From positions 62,001-126,000 of the forward strand of contig CAVROX010000005.1 of NCBI GenBank assembly GCA_963722965.1: a DNA stretch of 64,000 nucleotides, read 5' to 3'. Below the pieces are notes generated by a model that was given only the letters and a program-made list of their open reading frames with translations, had not been told where the DNA came from and made no database searches. Position numbers and translations under genes: made by a program. Each line of letters begins with the position of its first letter. Position 1 is the first letter of the stretch. Shown piece by piece: positions 60,810-64,000 of the stretch. The stretch is from DATLSM01 sp963722965. GTDB taxonomy: Bacteria > Actinomycetota > Thermoleophilia > Solirubrobacterales > 70-9.

Positions 60810-61882
60810 AGGCACCGCAGTCCAAGACCCGATCCCGCCGCGGCGGCGCCGCGATCCCGCTCGATGAGACCGACAAGCGCCTGATGAACCTGCTGCAGTC
60901 AAGTTTCCCGCTTGACCCCGAGCCCTTCGCTCTGCTCGCGTCGGAGGCCGAGCTGGAGCTCGCCGACGCCCTCGATCGCACGAAGCGCCTGCTCGAGGGG
61001 CGGATCATCCGCGAGATCACGCCGATCTTTGATACCCGGGCCCTCGGCTATGAGTCGATGCTCGTCGCTGCCAAAGTCGATCCCGAGCACCCCCAGCGGG
61101 CGGCGCGGATAGTCAACTCCCATCCCGGGGTCTCCCACAACTACCTGCGCACCCACGACTTCAACCTCTGGTTCACGATCGCGACGCCGCCTGACTCGAA
61201 GCTCGGCCTGGCCGGGACGCTCGACGTATTGATGGGGGAGACCGGCGCCACCTCGATGCGCCAGCTCCCCACCCTCACCCTGTTCAAGATCAACATGAAC
61301 CTGGAGATGGAGAAGGGGACCGAGGCGCTGGCGGCGGCGGCCGAAGCTTCTGCACCGCGCGAGCTGGACCCCCAGCCCTACGACGAGGCCGACGTAGCCA
61401 CGATCCGCGCTCTCCAGGGGCCAATGGCCGCGGTCGAGCGCCCCTACGATGAGGCCGCCTCAGAGCTCGGGGTCTCCACCGAGGAGCTGCTTGAGCGGCT
61501 GCGGGGCATGGTCGATCGCAAGATCCTTCGCCGGGTGGCGGCGATCCTCTATCACCGTCGCGCCGGCTTTTCGGCCAACGGGATGGGCGTCTGGAGAGTG
61601 CCCGAGGAGGAGATCATGGGGGTGGGCGGACGTATGGCGTCCTTCCGCGGTATCTCCCACTGCTACCAGCGCCCCACCTACGAGGACTGGCCATACAGCA
61701 TCTTCACGATGGCCCACGGTCGCTCAAAGGAGGAGTGCGACGCGATTCTCGACTCGATCGCCGCAGAGTGCGGGATGGGCCCAGACGATCGCGCCACCCT
61801 TTACTCCTCGACTGAGTACAAGAAGATTCGCCTGCATTACTTCACCGAGGAGTATTCGCGCTGGGAGGCCGAGCATTCCTAG
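60797..61882 (+). CDS. Fused siroheme decarboxylase (AhbA/AhbB or NirDL-like)
   Basis: 361 residues made of two Lrp/AsnC-fold halves. First half about 20-175: winged-helix DETDKRLMNLLQSSFPLDPE, then GVSHNYLRTHDFNLWFTIAT (His114, Tyr116). Second half about 195-355: ADVATIRALQGPMAAVERPY, then RGISHCYQRPTYEDWPYSIF (His288, Tyr290) and TMAHGRSKEECDA. The SHNYxR...N/DWF pattern is that of siroheme decarboxylases (AhbAB, NirDLGH), which remove the C12 and C18 acetate carboxyls of siroheme on the way to heme or heme d1; it is not typical of amino-acid-sensing Lrp regulators. AAGGAGG at 60783-60789 sets ATG 60797. Between hemB and hemL. Confidence 0.8.
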   Translation: MASVKAPQSKTRSRRGGAAIPLDETDKRLMNLLQSSFPLDPEPFALLASEAELELADALDRTKRLLEGRIIREITPIFDTRALGYESMLVAAKVDPEHPQRAARIVNSHPGVSHNYLRTHDFNLWFTIATPPDSKLGLAGTLDVLMGETGATSMRQLPTLTLFKINMNLEMEKGTEALAAAAEASAPRELDPQPYDEADVATIRALQGPMAAVERPYDEAASELGVSTEELLERLRGMVDRKILRRVAAILYHRRAGFSANGMGVWRVPEEEIMGVGGRMASFRGISHCYQRPTYEDWPYSIFTMAHGRSKEECDAILDSIAAECGMGPDDRATLYSSTEYKKIRLHYFTEEYSRWEAEHS

Positions 61883-61892
61883 CTCCGCCGAG

Positions 61893-63143
61893 TTGTTCCA
61901 GCGGGCGCTGAAGGTTCTTCCCGGTGGGGTGAACAGTCCGGTCCGGGCGATGGGGCAGATCGGGCGCGAGCCGATTTTCATCGAACGCGCCGAGGGCTGC
62001 GAATTGGTCGACGCCGATGGCGATCGATACATCGACTGGGTCTGCTCGTGGGGCCCGCTGATCCTCGGCCACGCCCACCCGGCGGTCCTCGCTGCGGTGG
62101 TCGAGGCGGCCCGCCGGGGGACCAGTTACGGCGCTGCGACCGCAATCGAGGTCGAGCTGGCGGAGGAGGTAGTCGCCCGCGTCCCCTCGGTCGAGATGCT
62201 GCGGATGACGAGCTCCGGCACCGAGGCGGCGATGAGCGCCGTACGCCTCGCCCGCGCTGCCACCGGGCGTGAGCTGATCGTCAAGTTCGCCGGCGCCTAC
62301 CACGGGCACTCCGACGGCCTGCTCGCCGCCGCGGGCTCCGGGGTTGCGACACTGGGCATCCCGGCAAGTCCCGGCGTCATCGCCGCCCAGGCAGCCTCGA
62401 CCGTGGTTGTTGGCTGGAACGATCGCGCTGGGGTGCAGCGCGCCCTCTCTGAGCACCCCGTCGCCGCGCTGATCGCCGAGCCGATCGCGGCCAACATGGG
62501 CGTCGTTGCTCCCGCCGAGGGCTTCCTCGAGTTCCTCCGCGCGGCCACCGTCGATGCCGGGGCACTGCTTATCTTTGACGAGGTGATCACGGGCTTCCGG
62601 CTCGCCCGCGGCGGTGCCCAGGAGCTCTACGGCGTCGAACCTGACCTCACGGTTCTCGGCAAGGTCCTCGGCGGCGGCCTTCCGGCCGCCGCCTTCGCTG
62701 GCCGGCGGGAGCTGATGGAGCTGCTCGCCCCCGCCGGCAAGGTCTACCAGGCCGGGACACTTTCGGGCAACCCGCTTGCGGTTGCCGCCGGCGTCGCGAC
62801 CCTGCGCCAGCTGGATCGCGCCGCCTACGACCGACTGACCCAACTCACCGACCGATTGGCCGCCGGCTTCGCCGAGCTTGCCCGGGAGCGCCCTCTGCAG
62901 GTCGCCGCGGTGCCGGGTCTCCTCACGCTCTTTTTCAGCGCCGCGCCGATCGGCGACTTTGCCGCCGCTGAAGCCTGCGATCTTGAGGCCCACGCGCGCT
63001 TCTGCCGCGCAATGCTCGCTCGCGGAATATACCCCCCGCCCTCCCAGTTCGAGGCCTGGTTCATCTCCCTCGCCCACGACGAGGCGGCGATCGAACGCAC
63101 CCTCACCGCCGCCGCGGATTCCATCGAAGAGGCGCTGGGATGA
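61893..63143 (+). CDS. hemL: Glutamate-1-semialdehyde 2,1-aminomutase
   Basis: 416 residues from TTG 61893. Makes ALA from glutamate semialdehyde with PLP. Motifs: RALKVLPGGVNSPVRAMGQI, DADGDRYIDWVCSWGPLILG, RMTSSGTEAAMSAVRLARAA, KFAGAYHGHSDGLLAAAGSG, LLIFDEVITGFRLARGG, PLP Lys in LTVLGKVLGGGLPAAAFAGR, and YQAGTLSGNPLAVAAGVATL. An ATT at 61875, six bases after GGAGG, would add IPSSAE, which also looks family-like. It overlaps the next gene by 4 bases (ATGA). hemA is not in the window. Confidence 0.95.
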   Translation: MFQRALKVLPGGVNSPVRAMGQIGREPIFIERAEGCELVDADGDRYIDWVCSWGPLILGHAHPAVLAAVVEAARRGTSYGAATAIEVELAEEVVARVPSVEMLRMTSSGTEAAMSAVRLARAATGRELIVKFAGAYHGHSDGLLAAAGSGVATLGIPASPGVIAAQAASTVVVGWNDRAGVQRALSEHPVAALIAEPIAANMGVVAPAEGFLEFLRAATVDAGALLIFDEVITGFRLARGGAQELYGVEPDLTVLGKVLGGGLPAAAFAGRRELMELLAPAGKVYQAGTLSGNPLAVAAGVATLRQLDRAAYDRLTQLTDRLAAGFAELARERPLQVAAVPGLLTLFFSAAPIGDFAAAEACDLEAHARFCRAMLARGIYPPPSQFEAWFISLAHDEAAIERTLTAAADSIEEALG

Positions 63144-63685
63144 AATTCGGGAACCCTCCACCCACCAACCGCGGGCAAAGGAAGCCCGAAATCGCTGAGG
63201 TGGGGAACGTCCTGATCTCACTCGCAAGGCAGCTGCGGGAGGAGGACACGCCGATCTCGCCCTACGTGCTGGAGCCCAGCGGCGAGCCGACCTTCGGCCT
63301 GCTCGCCGCTGCGGGTCCGGCCGCCGCGTCCGCAGCGGCCGAGTACGCCCTCGTCGTCGAGGCTGTGCGCGAGGGTTACCTGCTCCACTATGGCGAGCCA
63401 CGCTTGCTCGATCGCGGCGACGCTGACCTAGACCTGCTCGCCGGCGACTACCTCTATGCGCTTGGGATCCAGCGGCTATCGCTCCTCGGCAACCCCGCCG
63501 CCGTCCACGAGCTGGCCGACTTGATCAGCCTCTGCGCCCAACTTCACAGCGAAGGCAGGCAGGCCGCTGTTCCGGCGTTGTGGACAGCGTCCGCCAGGGC
63601 GGTCGGGACGGGGCCGAGCGGGGGCCACGAGGCGGCGAAGCTGGCGCTTCGATCAGGCCGACCGCATCGCTCCCGGAGTCAATAG
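63140..63685 (+). CDS. Unknown helical protein after hemL
   Basis: 181 residues, ATG 63140 coupled to hemL. Helix-rich, no signal. The middle LLHYGEPRLLDRGDADLDLL and AGDYLYALGIQRLSLLGNPA, then ELADLISLCAQLHSEG, is distantly like the LLAGDxLxA helices of polyprenyl diphosphate synthase partners (HepT-like), but the aspartate-rich catalytic motifs are absent, so no enzyme is claimed. It may be a heterodimer partner or a link to the quinol-oxidising genes that follow. Ends Arg/Ser-rich. Confidence 0.55.
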   Translation: MKFGNPPPTNRGQRKPEIAEVGNVLISLARQLREEDTPISPYVLEPSGEPTFGLLAAAGPAAASAAAEYALVVEAVREGYLLHYGEPRLLDRGDADLDLLAGDYLYALGIQRLSLLGNPAAVHELADLISLCAQLHSEGRQAAVPALWTASARAVGTGPSGGHEAAKLALRSGRPHRSRSQ

Positions 63686-63707
63686 ACTGAACGGCTCCAG
63701 AAGCGCA

Positions 63708-64000
63708 GTGGCTGACGACGCGGACAAGAGGAACGGGACCGAAGAGGCTCCCCAGGGGGAGCGGGCACAGCCCGCCCCGCCGGGCTACTTCGAGGGCGAG
63801 TCGATGACCCGACGCCGCGCCTTCACGATCGCCGCCCAGGGCGTCGGTGGGGTCGCCGGACTGGCGATCGTCCTTCCTGCGGTCGGCTTTGCCATCGCCC
63901 CGATCTTCGAACGTGGCAAGGAGCACTGGGAGGCGGTTGGCCCGGTGAGCAATTTCGTCGAAGACACTTACCGGCAGGTCATCTTCACCGAAACCGAGGG
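63708..64000 (+). CDS. Rieske-type iron-sulfur subunit, N-terminal part (cut by window edge)
   Basis: The frame is open to base 64000. From GTG 63708, a Pro-rich lead (ERAQPAPPGYFEGES) precedes a twin-arginine-like anchor: SMTRRRAFTIAAQG, then GLAIVLPAVGFAIAPIFERG and WEAVGPVSNFVEDTYRQVIF. That layout is the start of QcrA/Rieske proteins of the cytochrome bc or b6f-type complex. The iron-sulfur motifs CTHLGC and CPCHG lie beyond the window, so this rests on the N-terminus. An ATG at 63804 is an alternative start. Confidence 0.6.
   Translation, partial: MADDADKRNGTEEAPQGERAQPAPPGYFEGESMTRRRAFTIAAQGVGGVAGLAIVLPAVGFAIAPIFERGKEHWEAVGPVSNFVEDTYRQVIFTETE

Noticed and set aside
60797..61882. Lrp/AsnC transcription regulator reading of the hemB-hemL gene
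   Set aside because: Two fused halves with SHNY/SHCY siroheme-decarboxylase motifs and heme context make an enzyme more likely, although the fold is shared.
61842..63401. 519-codon open frame on the - strand
   Set aside because: Antisense to hemL, whose PLP motifs are unmistakable.

Overview
This is a GC-rich, gene-dense chromosomal segment around the replication origin of a bacterium. Gene content and order (rpmH-rnpA-yidD-yidC-khpB-rsmG-parA-parB to the right of dnaA; dnaN-recF-dciA-gyrB-gyrA to the left, followed by a forkhead-associated/PP2C/RodA/PbpA/PknB block) are the classic actinobacterial layout. The high GC, single-TM CARDB proteins, frequent GTG/TTG starts and the siroheme-decarboxylase gene inside a hemB-hemL operon suggest a deep-branching Actinomycetota, probably class Thermoleophilia. 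That placement is inferred from gene content, not tested.

Layout, left to right. 1-7.5 kb: an edge-truncated glutamine amidotransferase, an NlpC/P60 hydrolase, a LolA-like lipoprotein-type protein, an indel-riddled ABC transporter pair, a TlpA-like thioredoxin, an enoyl-CoA hydratase, a 0.6 kb empty stretch, a sugar-porter pseudogene, and metF. 7.5-20.6 kb: a surface-polysaccharide region (FemAB and GNAT acyltransferases, initiating sugar transferase, three glycosyltransferases, flippase, O-antigen ligase/polymerase-like protein, LytR_C protein, FlaA1/CapD-type epimerase) joined to DedA and UppP, so the whole undecaprenyl-phosphate cycle lies together. 20.6-34.7 kb: purM, three Ser/Thr kinases, PASTA-PknB, PbpA, RodA, PP2C, two FHA proteins, a D-Ala-D-Ala ligase, pheA and an HNH protein. 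34.8-50.7 kb: gyrA, gyrB, an intact IS66-type element, dciA, recF, dnaN, dnaA, then rpmH to parB, tRNA-Ile and a bifunctional nuclease. 50.7-59.8 kb: a second D-Ala-D-Ala ligase with an aminotransferase, a phosphodiesterase, a GT-C type membrane protein, a YmdB-like phosphodiesterase and a second ABC transporter. 59.8-64 kb: hemB, fused siroheme decarboxylase, hemL, an unknown gene and the start of a Rieske protein.

Genes mostly point away from dnaA on both sides, as expected for divergent replication from an origin at dnaA. A parS-like site lies at the rnpA/yidD junction. Many same-strand neighbours overlap by 4 bases (ATGA, GTGA and, unusually often, TTGA), implying translational coupling.

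Sequence quality matters here. gyrA, pknB, a flippase and two glycosyltransferases each carry one to three single-base indels that break otherwise perfect reading frames. gyrA is essential, so most of these are probably consensus errors, though the dense cluster in the 2.4-4.2 kb ABC transporter might be real decay. The points most worth a second look are the IS66 insertion that splits the recF-gyrB cluster, a terminator-like hairpin directly in front of gyrB, the siroheme decarboxylase fusion in the heme operon, and two genes whose best start codon is AUC or AUU.
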